Assembly: GCA_012861695.1 (NCBI GenBank)
Contig: JAAOOA010000443.1
Span: forward strand, 210,001-274,000
From: Trematomus loennbergii
Taxonomy: Eukaryota; Chordata; Actinopteri; Perciformes; Nototheniidae
Length of the DNA stretch: 64,000 nucleotides
Direction of reading: 5' to 3'
Shown: in pieces, positions 1-11,435 of the stretch
Position numbering within the stretch: the first letter of the stretch is position 1
Layout: each line of letters opens with the position of its first letter
Made by a program: the position numbers and the translations under genes
The notes under the pieces: model-generated
What the model was told of the DNA's origin: nothing
The model's database searches: none
Seen by the model: only the letters and a program-made list of their open reading frames with translations

Positions 1-1020
1 TCAGAAAACACTACAGCATTTCAGAAAACACTACAGCATTTCACTAAACACTACAGCATTTCACAAAACACTACAGCATTTCACAAAACACTACAGCATT
101 TCACTAAACACTACATCATTTTAGAAAACACCACAGCATTTCAGAAAACACTACAGCATTTCACAAAAAACCGCAGCATTTCACAAAACACTACAGCATT
201 TCACTAAACACCAAAGCATTTCACAAAACACTACAGCATTTCACAAAACACTACAGCATTTCAGTAAACACTACAGCATTTCTCAAAACACTACAGCATT
301 TCACTAAACACTACAGCATTTCAGTAAACACTACAGCATTTCTCAAAACACTACAGCATTTCTCAAAACACTACAGCATTTCACTAAACACTACAGCATT
401 TCACTAAACACTACAGCATTTCACTAAACACTACAGCATTTCAGAAAACACTACAGCATTTCAGTAAACACTACAGCATTTCACTAAACACTACAGCATT
501 TCAGAAAACACTACAGCATTTCAGTAAACACTACAGAATTTCTCTAAACACCACAGCATTTCAGGAAACACCAAAGCATTTCAGAAAACACTACAGCATT
601 TCACAAAACACCACAGCATTTCAGAAAACACCACAGCATTTCAGAAAACACTACAGCATTTCACAAAACACTACAGCATTTCAGGAAATACTACAGCATT
701 TCAGAAAACACCAAAGCATTTTCAGAAAACACTACAGCATTTCAGGAAATACTACAGCATTTCAGAAAACACTACAGCATTTCACAAAACACTACAGCAT
801 TTTAGAAAACACTACAGCATTTCACAAAACACTACAGCATTTTAGAAAACACTACAGCATTTCACTAAACACCACAGCATTTCAGAAAACACCACAGCAT
901 TTCAGAAAACACTACAGCATTCAGAAAACACTACAGCATTTCACAAAACACTACAGCATTTCACTAAAACACCACAGCATTTCAGAAAACACCACAGCAT
1001 TTCAGAAAACACCACAGCAT
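1..1020. repeat. 20-bp tandem satellite, about 51 copies
   Basis: The unit is 20 bp (consensus ttcagaaaacactacagcat) and runs from the first base of the window, so the array probably extends to the left. Copies differ mainly at two positions after 'tca' (ga, ca, ct, gt) and at ctac versus ccac. A one-base insertion shifts the register near 721, and a small indel lies near 920. Nothing suggests coding use. Confidence 0.97.
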
Positions 1021-1825
1021 TTAAACTTTTACGGAAAGGGTATTCCTTTAGGGAGAACAGTTGTTGTTTGTGATTGGTTGTTTTTGCTGCCAGTCAAGAA
1101 ATGACGCTTCGTGATTGGTCAGCACCTGACAGCGCAACATGTCCCAACACATCAGCCGTTAGCTGTTAGCACTCAGAGCTCACAGCTCCTCATATCTGTT
1201 CAGAAACTGGACAAAAGTTAAACATGTACAAACCACAGACTGTCTGTGTCATGGCGAATACAGTCGCTGGGTTATTTATGTCTGTATGACGTTGTTGCGA
1301 GTGTGGAAGGAGCAGCTACAGGTTAGTTTAGCCTGATCGATCCTATCTCCATTCAGAAAACACGTATTTTAAAAGCTTTTCACCTGCCGTCTTGTCTGCA
1401 GACTTGTCAAAGCATTAATTCATGGTTTTTACTAACCGGTATCAGTATGTTACTTCGGCATCATTTTTAAACGTGTATTACAATTAATCACGGTAAAATA
1501 TGTTCATTTTGTTGTTTCAAAAGAAACACAACGCAGACACCGCTGATCCACACCGGTTACACTAGTTATAAAACAAAGACATGACTCAGCATGTCATCCC
1601 TTCCTGTCCCCTGGTCTGGAGCTCTGTGGTTCTGCCAAAAGGAAAATAATAATGGCCATAAATCTTTTTTTTTCTTCTGAATTCTAATTATTTTTCTCAA
1701 AATTCCAAAACGTTTTCTTTGGATTGATTAAAAATGATTTACAGGTTTCAGTTTTTTACCAGAATTCTCAGTTTTTTTCTGAATTCTGATTAAGCTGTGA
1801 CGCTTGATGTCCAACTCAACACCAT
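1021..1825. other. non-coding stretch, no gene seen
   Basis: Ordinary AT-rich sequence with a short GC-richer part at about 1130-1330. The 'ttagc...cactcagagct' motif near 1160 recurs near 16710, so part of this is probably a dispersed repeat. No convincing exon was found on either strand. Confidence 0.4.
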
Positions 1826-2948
1826 GGCCCGTTCTCATTTCATCAAATGTCCCTCCTCGACTCCCCACCTCGACTCCTATCCTCAAGACTTAGTCCCGCC
1901 CACGGAGATGCGAGCGGAGGAGCCGAGGAGGGAGCCGAGGAGAAAGGAGGGGAAGCAGCAGGCGGTTAGAGAAATGAGAACTCCTCTCCTCTGAGCGGTC
2001 ATTTTAAAGAGACGTCCATTAATGATGACAGGAGGCACAGCAGCCCTCTGTCTGATGGACAGATGTGTTCATGACGACTTATATATTTACTTTTAATTCA
2101 TTCACAGTCGGTATAATGAGACAATAACAGGCTACAGATGCGGACATACACACAGACACACACACATACACACACACACACACATATGTATATATTTATA
2201 TAAATATATACAATTTCAGAATCAAACAGAGCACTCTCATAATAACGTAACACTATCAGAGACTGGATACCCCCCCCCCTCTCCCCTCTCTGGTCGCTAC
2301 AATGAGGGAAATAAATGACGGGCCAAAAGTTTTATTTACAAGTATTACAAGTAAGCAGAGGACACCAAACCAACTGAGACCTGTCTGTCCGCTGCATCTA
2401 CGCACACACTGTACCACACACACCTACACCACACACACGCACCTACAGCTCCTAAAGCATATCATCAGGCTACAGCCGTTGTGTATTTTATTATGTGAAG
2501 CACTAAATGGTTTTAGAAAAATATCGACTTTGTTTGTAGATATCTACTAAACTAAAGCAATAAAGAGAGTAGGCCTGTTATACTGATGATATATATTATA
2601 CACACTGCTCTGCTTTCTGCACGGACCTCACAGCTGTTCTCACTGTAAACATTGCGTCGCGATGAAAGCAGTTAATAAAATAATATCCAGGGGATGCATG
2701 CAGAGCTGTCATTGGCTGAGATCAGTCTGGCTGTGCGTCACGACACTTTGAACATCTCTGTTGCCGGAAATGCATCCACGAAGGAGCCGTGGAGGACCTC
2801 CTCGACGCTCGATGCTCGGTCCTCGATGTGCATTTCGAGAAATGAGATGTCCTTCAACATGGCGCGCTAAAATTCATTTCCGGGTCACTACGGAGGACCG
2901 AGGAGTCGAGGAGTCGAGGAGGGACATTTGATGAAATGAGAACGGCCC
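1826..2948. mobile_element. non-autonomous TIR element, about 1.1 kb
   Basis: The ends form a terminal inverted repeat of about 35 bp. The left end reads ggcccgttctcatttcatca at 1826 and continues 'aatgtccctcctcgactcc'. The right end carries the reverse complement at about 2908-2948. Both subterminal parts are rich in GAGGAG/GTCGAGG words. No transposase is seen; a short CA tract lies at 2150-2186. The superfamily cannot be fixed because the target duplication is unclear. Confidence 0.75.
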
Positions 2949-3446
2949 ATATATGGTAATCTGTCTGTGCAGGCACGAGTTCTTAAACCAGGAAATGACC
3001 CATAATTTCATCACTTCCTGTGAACAACGGTTTTCTGAATGTGTTTGTGATTGTTATCCTGAAATAAGGTCTAACCCTGAGGTTAACACGAGCTGAAGAG
3101 ATTTTAACATTTTGTTCTAGGACATAAAGTGCGTCATCAACCACTGTTTACAGAGAGAGAGCTATAGAAAGTATTTTTGACATAGTATCAAAGTACTAAA
3201 GCAAGTTACAATAAACAAGTATTAATATACAATACACAAGTTAAAAAAGACAAATTCAGTGCACTCCATGGCGTTAGAAGAGATCTCAGTTCTGGTTTTC
3301 CTTAAAGAGTAGTCCTACCTTGAGATTTCTTTAAATCAGATTGTGGTTCTAACAGAAGTATTCAGTGTGTTTGAGATTTGTAAGAAACTCACCAGAGATT
3401 CTGCTGTTTGTTGAGAAAAACCTGAGATCGTTGATTCTTCTTCAGA
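2949..3446. other. non-coding stretch
   Basis: No exon, TIR or tandem structure was recognised. The stretch leads into the minisatellite at 3447. Confidence 0.35.
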
Positions 3447-3528
3447 GAGACACAGAGAGACACGGAGAGACACGGAGAGACACGGAGAGACACGGAGAGA
3501 CACGGAGAGACACGGAGAGACACAGAGC
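3447..3528. repeat. 10-bp minisatellite (GAGACACGGA)n
   Basis: About eight head-to-tail copies of a 10-bp unit, gagacacgga with caga variants. The open frames across it on both strands are by-products of the repeat. Confidence 0.9.
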
Positions 3529-3678
3529 AACGTGTCTCGACTGCAGCCTCAGGGAGTTTCACTTTCACTTACAAGGGGCTTTGTGTGGTTTTCCCTTTCC
3601 TGTAGTGTGTTCTATGGTTTGTGTGCAATGTGGCTGCAGGACTGGGTTTGGACACATGGGGCAGTGCAGCTGTAGAGG

Positions 3679-3679
<1 letters not shown>

Positions 3680-3745
<66 letters not shown>
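3680..3745. repeat. (CA)n microsatellite
   Basis: About 33 uninterrupted CA dinucleotides. The sequence just before it (about 3590-3625, containing ccctttcctgtagtgt) is also present near 37430, so the microsatellite sits beside a dispersed repeat fragment. Confidence 0.95.
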
Positions 3746-3748
<3 letters not shown>

Positions 3749-3842
3749 GGGCCTCACACACTATTAGTATTGATGAGAAATAATTCATCAATCATCATTT
3801 TATTGTTACTCTTCTGATGTTGTTTTTCTTCTTCTGGTTAAA

Positions 3843-4040
3843 TTCAGATCTTGTACTTGAGTAAAAGTAGAAGTACTCAGATCTTGTACTTGAGTAAAAG
3901 TAGAAGTACTCAGATCTTGTACTTGAGTAAAAGTAGAAGTACTCAGATCTTGTACTTGAGTAAAGTAGAAGTACCAGAGTGTAGGAATACCCTGTTACAG
4001 TAAAAGTCCTGCATTCAAAATCTTCCTCGAGTAAAAGCAC
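3843..4040. repeat. 33-bp minisatellite of a dispersed element, copy 1
   Basis: Four copies of a 33-bp unit containing cttgagtaaaagtagaagta and 'ctcagatcttgta'. They are followed by a unique tail (accagagtgtaggaatac and following bases). The same unit and the same tail recur at 62035-62520, so the tandem array is part of a dispersed element rather than an independent local expansion. Confidence 0.85.
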
Positions 4041-4893
4041 AGCCTTGAACTCTTGATGTGCGGTGAGGAGAGCCAATCAGCTCGCAGAAGGAGTTGTAAT
4101 GAGGTTAATGTGCAGCAGCTCCACTTCCTGTCTCATTTCCTGCGGCTCTGTCGTTCTGCTTGTTGTTTGATAGATATAGATAGATGTTTTTAAGAATGTG
4201 ACTCTTAATGGCAGCTTTTGATTTAAGTAAGACAATCCAGCTAAACATTGTCGTTTTTGATGACATTACTGATTTTTGCTTTTTTCTGCTACCAAGATAC
4301 TTTTAGATACAGTTTGTTGTCTGAAAACTTTACAACTGGTAGAATGTCAATCACTTTGTAACACATGTATTTCTTAAAGACTGTGACTCTCAAAGGCAAG
4401 TTTGTGATTTTAACACTTATTTACTGACACTAGGCAGATTTTGGCTTTTTTGTCTTGCCAAGATACTTTTAGACACACTTTGAGGTATGCAAAACCTTAA
4501 AACTAGAAAATGAAGTACATTGTCTGATTAGATTTTTTCTTAAAGACTGTTTCTCTCAAAGGCAAGTTTTGTGATTTTTCACTTATTTACTGAAACAAGG
4601 CAGATTTTGACTTTTTTCTCTTTTCTTGTGTTACCAAGATACTTTTAGATACACTTTGATGTATGCAACACTTAACAAAGGGTATAATATGAAGTACTTT
4701 GTAAGGAATGGGGGTTTTCTTTAATACCCCGTTTTTTTTTTAAAAACACTTGTTCAGTTAAATAATGTAGGTTTTCTCTGATATTTAGTTATTTTCAGCT
4801 ACCAAGATACTTTTTGATACACTTTTATTTGACAACTGGTAGAATGTCAATTATTTTGTAACAAATGTATTTTCTTAAAGACTGTGACTCTAA

Positions 4894-5882
4894 TGCGGCT
4901 TTCACACCAGCGCTTTTCCCTTTCTAGCTCCTAGCGAGAGCTTTTCTGGTTCAGCTGCGGTTTCCCTTTTCAGCTCCCGCTCTGTTCACACCGCCAGAGC
5001 TGCCGCTGCTGCGTCATGACGTCACAGTTTACGTCGCAGATTTACTCCCACAACAACAACGGGCCGGGGACTGCGTCGGGTCGATGATCGTGTTGCTTTT
5101 AATCATACGAAGCCAGATTAAATTAAATAACGACTTCTCCAACCTATACTTTTCTCCAGAGTGCCGTGGTTCATTGTTTATTAATGGTGTTTCAGCGGCA
5201 TTTACCGACCGCTGCAGTGCTGGCTGCTCTTCCACGGGAGTTTATTCTCCCGTTAGCTCCGGGTTAGCTCACACGGCTCTAAAGTATTCACTGTCTGACT
5301 GTCACACAAGCAGCTGATACATATCCCCAGTTCCCCTTAAGTGAATGTGTGTCAGTCTGAATTGACGCTGTTTGGTGTCAGTCTGAATTGACGCTGTTTG
5401 GCATCACAACGCTGTTATGAAAGTTTCTCTGGTATAACATGGTGATGTTAGCATAGCAACCAAAGCTAAACTGACTACTTGCTAAGCCGTTTTCTACAGG
5501 CACATTTTACCGGCGTTATTTTTCCTTATGATTCTACTTGTGATAGTCGGACATGACAACTTGTACAGCCCATGTATTAATTCCATCCGATAGCTGCTAT
5601 AATAACAAACAAAACGTCTGCCTGCTCTCCAATATGATCAATAACAGCGAACGGATGGTCAAAGTAAGGTTTCCTGCACGCCTCGACGTAAGAGAGACGT
5701 AAGCGACGCCGCGTCATAGCTCCGAAGCTCTTGCCTCTGGGCCGACAATTTTTTGGAGCTGGAAGTGAACCGCATTCCGGAGCTATGACGCGCCGCCGCT
5801 GCGGTGTGAACAGGAAAAACCGGCGCTTTTTCCAGCTCCAGCTCTGAGCAGGAGCTGGAAAAGCGCCGGTATGAAAGGGGCA
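4894..5882. mobile_element. MITE family A, copy 1 (in left palindrome arm)
   Basis: Terminal inverted repeats are tgcggctttcacaccagcgc on the left and, reverse-complemented, tgcccctttcataccggcgc on the right. Flanking trinucleotides are TAA (4891-4893) and TTA (5883-5885). The corresponding position in the right palindrome arm, near 7785, lacks the element and supplies an approximate empty site. The interior (about 5040-5650) matches the reverse complement of 27240-27840 in the second copy. No transposase is seen. A 3-bp T-N-A duplication would fit PIF/Harbinger-like elements; this is tentative. Confidence 0.85.
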
Positions 5883-6308
5883 TTAAATGGAAGTTGGTGA
5901 TTTTAACACTTTTATTTTTTCTCCCGTTGTCTTTCACTTACTTTTGGATACAGTTTTATGTATGACAACTTTACAACTGGTAGAAAGTTAAGTACTTTTT
6001 CTGAACAGATTTTCTTTAAGACTGTGACTCTTAAAGGCACTCTGGGATTTTAGTAAGACAATCCAGTTTTATGGAATAACTTAAATTATTTTTGTTTTTT
6101 TCTCCTACAAAGATACTTATAGTTACACTTTAATGGATGCAAAACTTTAACTTGGTTTCTTTTTTGTTTTTGTTTTTCAACATACTATTGTACACAATGA
6201 CTTTTCCATATATATTTTTTCTGACAAACTATACTTTGACTTTTTCCGTAAAATCGTGACAAACTATTACTTATTCTTAAATTTGACCTCTTGCTGCTTG
6301 GTTGGAAA

Positions 6309-6905
6309 TGATAGATGAAAAGCTACAAAGCTTAAAGAACTTTCTAAAAACTCTCAATTCTACAGATGACTCCCCCCACTCAACGCAATAAGTCCACCCC
6401 CCACTCAGCAAATCATCTAAAATGAAGGACCCCACTAAGACGACCGTTGAAAAACTAGCCAGGGATCTGAGAAAAACCAAGTCTCCCCCTGCGAGTTGCA
6501 GCCAGAACAAACTCCTGTCTCCTATCATCACCACCATTGTGGACACCCACATTTTGCAGTACTACTGCTGCTGATGTTACTCCTGGGGCCAAGACGTCTC
6601 TGTTTATGAACATAGTGAAATCGGAGTTGGTTGATATTCTGGAGAAGGTGCTGCATCGGTACCGAGAAGAAATCTGCAATGGATGCCGAGTCAGTCACCC
6701 CGGCCAGAGGCAACACGATTTTCTGAATGACATTCCAGAATATTTCTTCAGAAACAATTACAACGCGTTAATGAAAAGACTTTGGCTCGCCGACTTCATT
6801 ACTGCGATTGACCAGAGTCTTAATGATAAAAACATTTACACGGCTGAATGGAGGATCCAAGGCGCTTGGGAGCTTTTCTGCACAATCTCAAAAACTGCAG
6901 ACGCC
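6309..6905 (+). pseudogene. unrecognised ORF at the palindrome centre, broken
   Basis: Reading inward from the left arm, a basic N-terminal part starts at MIDEKLQSLKNF near 6309. Its counterpart in the right arm on the minus strand (7325 to 7068) stays open for 85 codons. The frame then shifts near 6537. A second segment (6537-6905) contains ELVDILEKVLHRYREEICNG, the Cys/His-rich motif CNGCRVSHPGQRQHD and a helical region with RLWLADFITAID. The 222-codon open frame at 6537-7205 is only half real: after about 6905 it runs antisense through the right arm. The spaced C-x2-C...H...H pattern could be a metal site, but I do not recognise the family. It may be an accessory or transposase-like protein of the foldback element. 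Confidence 0.45.
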
Positions 6906-8310
6906 TCAAGGAGAGACTTGAAAATCGTGTTGCCTCTGGCCGGGGTGACTGACTCGGCATCCATTGCAGATTTTTTCTCTGTACCGATGCACACCCTCTC
7001 CAGAATATCAACCAACTCCGATTTCACTATGTTCAAAAACAGAGACGTCTTGGCCCCAGGAGTAACATCAGCAGCAGTAGTACTGCAAGATGTGGGTGTC
7101 CACAATGGTGGTGATGATAGGAGACAGGAGTTTGTTCCTGGCTGCAACTCGCGGGGGAGACTTGTTTTTTCTCAGATCCTGGCTAGTTTTCAACGGTCGT
7201 CTTAGTGGGGTCCTTTGTTTTAGATGATTTGCTGAGTGGGGGGTGGACTTATTGCGTTGAGTGGGGGAGTCATCTGTAGAATTGAGAGTTTTTAGAAAGT
7301 TCTTTAAGCTTTGTAGCTTTTTCATCTATCATTTCCAACCAAGCAGCAAGAGGTCAAATTTAAGAATAAGTAATAGTTTTGTCACGATTTTACGGAAAAA
7401 GTCAAAGTATAGTTTCAGAAAAAATATATATGGAAAAGTCATTGTGTACAATGTATGTTGAAAAACAAAAACAAAAAGAAACTCAATTCATTACAAATTA
7501 ATGAATATTTTACCAAGTTATAAAGTTTTGCATCCATTAAAGTGTAACTATAAGTATCTTTGTAGGAAAAAACAAAAATAATTTAAGTTACTTCCATAAA
7601 ACTGGATTGTCTTACTAAAATCCCAGGTGCCTTTAAGAGTCACAGTCTTAAAGAAAATCTGTTCAGAAAAAGTACTTAACTTTCTACCAGTTGTAAAGTT
7701 GTCATACATAAAACTGTATCCAAAAAGTAAGTGAAAGACAACGGGAAAAAATAAAAGTGTTAAAATCACCAACTTCCCTTTTAGAAGTCACAGTCTTTAA
7801 GAAAATACATTTGTTACAAAATAATTGACATTCTACCAGTTTCAAATGTTCCTACATAAAAGTGTATCAAAAAAGTATCTTGGTAGCTGAAAATAACTAA
7901 AATATCAGAGAAAACCTACATTATTTAACTGAACAAGTGTTTTTTTTTTAAAAAAACGGGGTATTAAAGAAACCCCCATTCCTTACAAAGTACTTCATAT
8001 TATACCCTTTTGTTAAGTGTTGCATACATCAAAGTGTATCTAAAAGTATCTTGGTAACACAAGAAAAGAGAAAAAAGTCAAAATCTGCCTTGTGTCATTA
8101 AATAAGTGTTAAAATCACAAACTTGCCTTTTGAGAGTCACAGTCTTTAAGAAAATACATGTGTTACAAAGTGATTGACATTCTACCAGTTGTAAAGTTTT
8201 CAGACAACAAACTGTATCTAAAAGTATCTTGGTAGCAGAAAAAAGCAAAAATCTGTAAAGTCATCAAAAACGACAATGTTTAGCTGGATTGTCTTACTTA
8301 AATCACAAAG

Positions 8311-8461
8311 CATTCTAATGCAGTATTTTATCTGTTTTATGTGCTCTATTATATATAATTATATATATTATTTGTTGCACTGTTGGAGGAGCCTGTGACC
8401 TATGTTTTTCATTGACATATCTACACTGTAGCTAATGGGCATATGCCATAAGGCCTTGAAA
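8311..8461 (+). mobile_element. LINE 3'-tail fragment
   Basis: Carries the words 'ttgttgcactgttggaggag', 'cctgtgacctatg' and 'gccttgaaactt', which recur at 11130-11275. Diverged relatives lie at 40230-40325 and at the 3' ends of the minus-strand LINEs at 13434 and 58084. It interrupts the right side of the palindrome region. The poly(A)-proximal tail of an L2/Rex/CR1-group LINE is the likely source. Confidence 0.7.
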
Positions 8462-10425
8462 CTTGGTGATTGACATTCTACCAGTTGTAAAGTTGCCAGA
8501 CAACACACTGTATCTAAAAGTATCTTGGTAGCAGAAAAAAAAGCAAAAATCAGTAAAGTCATCTAACAAAACATATATTTAAATAAGTAATGTTAGTCAA
8601 GTAAATTTATCAAAACTGCATTGTTTCATCGAAACAGTGTTAAAATCACAAACTCTCCATTTAGAGTTTGATTCTTTAAGAATCTCAATTCATTACAAAT
8701 TAATGAATATTTTACCAAGTTATAAAGTTTTGCCTCCATTAAAGTGTAACTATAAGTATCTTTGTAAGAGAAAAAACAAAAATCATTTAAGTTATTTCCA
8801 GAAAACTGGATTGTCTTACTAAAATCCCAAAGTGCCTTTAAGAGTCACAGTCTTAAAGAAAATCTGTTCGTCTTAGGGGGGTCCTTAGTTTTGGATGATT
8901 TGCTGAGTGGGGTGGGACTTATTGCGTTGAGTGGGGGGGGGAGGGAGTCATCTGTCGAAATTAGAGTTTCTTTCACCCGTATAATGTCCCTCGCTGTTTG
9001 ACTCTTTTTAAAAAGTTCTTTTTCATCTATCATTTTCAACCAAGCAAAGACCCATCATCCCCAAAGAGCTACCGACCCATTTCCCTCCTCTGCATCACTT
9101 ACAAACTCTACGAGAGGCTGCTACTCCAACACCTCATGCCACTCATAGACATCAAGCTGACTAAAGACCAAGCTGGAAAGCCCAAAAGAACGGCCTCCCA
9201 CAAGGTAGCGTACTGGCCCCCCTCCTTTTCAACATATACACAAACGACCAGCCATTACTCCCAGAATGCCAGCGTTTCATCTACGCAGACGACCTCTGCA
9301 TCACCACCCAACAAGTAGACCTCCAGAAGATTGAGCCTGTCCTTGAAAGTGCCCTCCAAGAAATGTCAAGCTACTACAATAACAACCACCTGAAACCCAA
9401 CCCATCAAAAACCCAACTATGCAGCTTCCACCTGAGGAACCGAGACGCTAAAAAGAACTGAGCGTCACCTGGGATGGCCACAAACTGTCCAACCACACGC
9501 ATCCCATGTATCTTGGTGTTACACTGGATAGGACACTCTCCTTCAAGAAACACCTGGAGAACACCAAAGCCAAGATCAACACCTGCAACAACATCCTGCG
9601 CAAACTAGTGAATTCCAAGTGGGGCGCAGATCCACCAACAATCCGTGCAACTGCCATGGCCCTGTGTTTCTCTACAGCAGAGTATGCCTGTTCAAGCTGG
9701 AGCCGATCACGTCACACCAAACTGGTCGACACAGCCTTGAATGACACCTGCCGCATCATCACGGGATGCGTTAAGACAACACCTGTCCCGTGCCTCTATG
9801 CACTAGCCGGCATCTCTCCCCACACATCAGATGACTGGGTATCGCTCAAGATGAACGGAGAACACAGGAGACAGACATCAGACACCCCTTGCATGGCCAT
9901 GTAGCACCCCCACGCAGGCTCCGATCCAGAGCCAGTTTTGTGCAGACAATCCTGCCCCTCCAGACAACCAAACAAGCAGCAAGGACCAACACCTGGGAAG
10001 ATGAATGGCAAAGACATGACACACGAGCTCTTGAATGGCTGGACAGAGGAATCACACCAACGGAAAGCCTTGCTAGTGGCCACGACCTTGGCTGGACAAC
10101 CTGGAAGTCACTCAATAGACTGCATGTGGAACAGGGGAGGTGTAAAGCACTGATGAAAGTGTGGAACTACACCACAGAAGACACGTGCAGCTGTGGATCA
10201 GTGCAGACAATGTCCCACTTACTGGAATGTGCCGATGCCCCCCGGTGCAGTCCAGAAGACCTGGCAGAACCTACCCCATCAGCTGTGGCCTGTGCCCGAT
10301 ACTGGCAGAACGACATTTGAGATTGCTACGGACTCGAAGAAGAAGAAGAACCAAGCAGCAAGAGGTCAAATTTAATAATAAGTAATAGTTTGTCACGATT
10401 TTACGGGAAAAAAGCCAGAGCGCGA
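8462..10425. mobile_element. third, partial copy of the foldback arm, split by a LINE
   Basis: 8462-9046 and 10349-10425 together repeat the right-arm sequence in the same orientation. They include the 'gatgatttgctgagtggggt' region (8895 and following) and, on the minus strand, the start of the unknown ORF (near 9039). The copy is divided by the LINE at 9047-10348. The central Cys/His-encoding part is absent. Confidence 0.75.
9047..10348 (+). mobile_element. 5'-truncated non-LTR retrotransposon (LINE) fragment
   Basis: The translation shows reverse-transcriptase pieces. SYRPISLLCITYKLYERLL lies near 9060-9120. A later RT/thumb region at 9506-9800 starts MYLGVTLDRTLSFKKHLENT. A C-terminal Cys-rich stretch lies near 10180-10230 (TCSCGSVQTMSHLLECADA). 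Frameshifts and missing segments make it non-functional. The insertion is flanked by the 9-bp duplication aaccaagca (9038-9046 and 10349-10357) and ends in a GAA-repeat tail instead of poly(A). The clade is not resolved; the Jockey/I/R1-type side of the tree is likely. Confidence 0.85.
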
Positions 10426-11095
10426 TGTCACATCTTAAAGACAGCTTGAACTGGATAGATGGTTAGTCTTTTTCAAACATACCATACGTTCTGCATGTTA
10501 GTATATTTGGCCAATCGGGTTAGGCCCTACTGCCCTACCCCTCAATAGGGAAGTCACGCTTTGGGAAGAGGTGTTTAATTTGACAGATCTGACTTGATTG
10601 TTGTTGTGATGGCTGAAGGAAGAGGGACGGGGGAGGAAAATTCAGAGGGTGAAGAAGCAGGAAAATAACTTGTTTGTAAAACGGACAGCACGTCAGTTTC
10701 AGGAAAGATGACACCGGTTTTATGCATAACATGCCAAATATCCTGAAGCCCTACAACAACAAAAAAAGGTACAAGTATATTGTGTTGAAAATATCGCAAA
10801 AAGTCGTAATATTGTATAATTTATTAGTTGCATGTTGTATTTGATAAAAATCACTGTATATTCAAAAATATAATGGAAAAAGGAGAGAAAAACAAAATAT
10901 CACAGTATGTTGAAAAATATGAAAAAAGTAATGTGTTAAAATAACATGAAAGAAATCAAAGTAAAGCATCTATAAACATATATTTAAAAAAAGTAATGTT
11001 CGTCAAGTAATTCATTACAAATGAATGAATATTTTACCAAGTTATAAAGTTTTCAATACATAAACGTGTATCTTCTCTCCTTTGTGAGAGAATTA
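10426..11095. other. AT-rich non-coding stretch
   Basis: Mostly without recognisable structure. A short piece (about 10995-11080, containing gaatattttaccaagttata) is again derived from the foldback sub-repeat. No gene is seen. Confidence 0.4.
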
Positions 11096-11275
11096 CGCAC
11101 AAATTGCAGTATTTTATCTGTTTTATGTTTTAAAACAGATAAAATACATATATATATATAATATATATATTTGTTGCACTGTTGGAGGAGCCTGTGACCT
11201 ATGTTTTCAATTGACATATATACACTGTAGCTAATGGGCATATGCCATAAAGCCTTGAAACTTGAAACTTAAAAT
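11096..11275 (+). mobile_element. LINE 3'-tail fragment, second copy
   Basis: Closely matches 8311-8461, with a small inverted duplication (agataaaata / tattttatct) and a TA tract in its first third. It ends in 'gccttgaaacttgaaactt'. Confidence 0.7.
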
Positions 11276-11435
11276 TATCAAAAAACTGCATTGTCTCACT
11301 GAAAACAGCTCTAAAGAAAACCCAATTCCATACAAAGTACTTAACTTTCTACCAGTTGTAAAGTGTTGCTCACTTCAAAAGTGTATCTAAAAAGTATCTT
11401 AGTAACAAAAACAAAAGCAAAAAGCATTAATGTTA
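11276..11435. repeat. isolated foldback sub-repeat unit
   Basis: Contains 'ctttctaccagttgtaaag' and 'gtatctaaaaagtatctt', diagnostic words of the palindrome sub-repeat, in the right-arm orientation. Confidence 0.6.

Larger units (their letters stand above)
4210..8310. mobile_element. giant imperfect palindrome (foldback-like element)
   Basis: The left arm (about 4210-6726) is the reverse complement of the right arm (about 6915-8310), around a unique centre of about 190 bp. The left arm is longer because a MITE (4894-5882) interrupts it. Outer parts of both arms are built from degenerate units of about 170-190 bp; each holds 'accaagatacttttagatac'-like and 'caactggtagaatgtcaat'-like words. 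Inner parts carry an inward-reading ORF. Very long inverted repeats with internal sub-repeats resemble foldback-type DNA transposons; that assignment is inference. The outermost termini and any target duplication are not visible because both outer flanks are repeats. Confidence 0.8.

Noticed and set aside
6537..7205. 222-codon frame as an intact gene
   Set aside because: Its second half is the antisense of its own first half because it crosses the palindrome centre; only the part up to about 6905 is meaningful.
9796..10115. Minus-strand frames opposite the LINE
   Set aside because: Shadows of the plus-strand LINE coding sequence, which has recognisable RT motifs.
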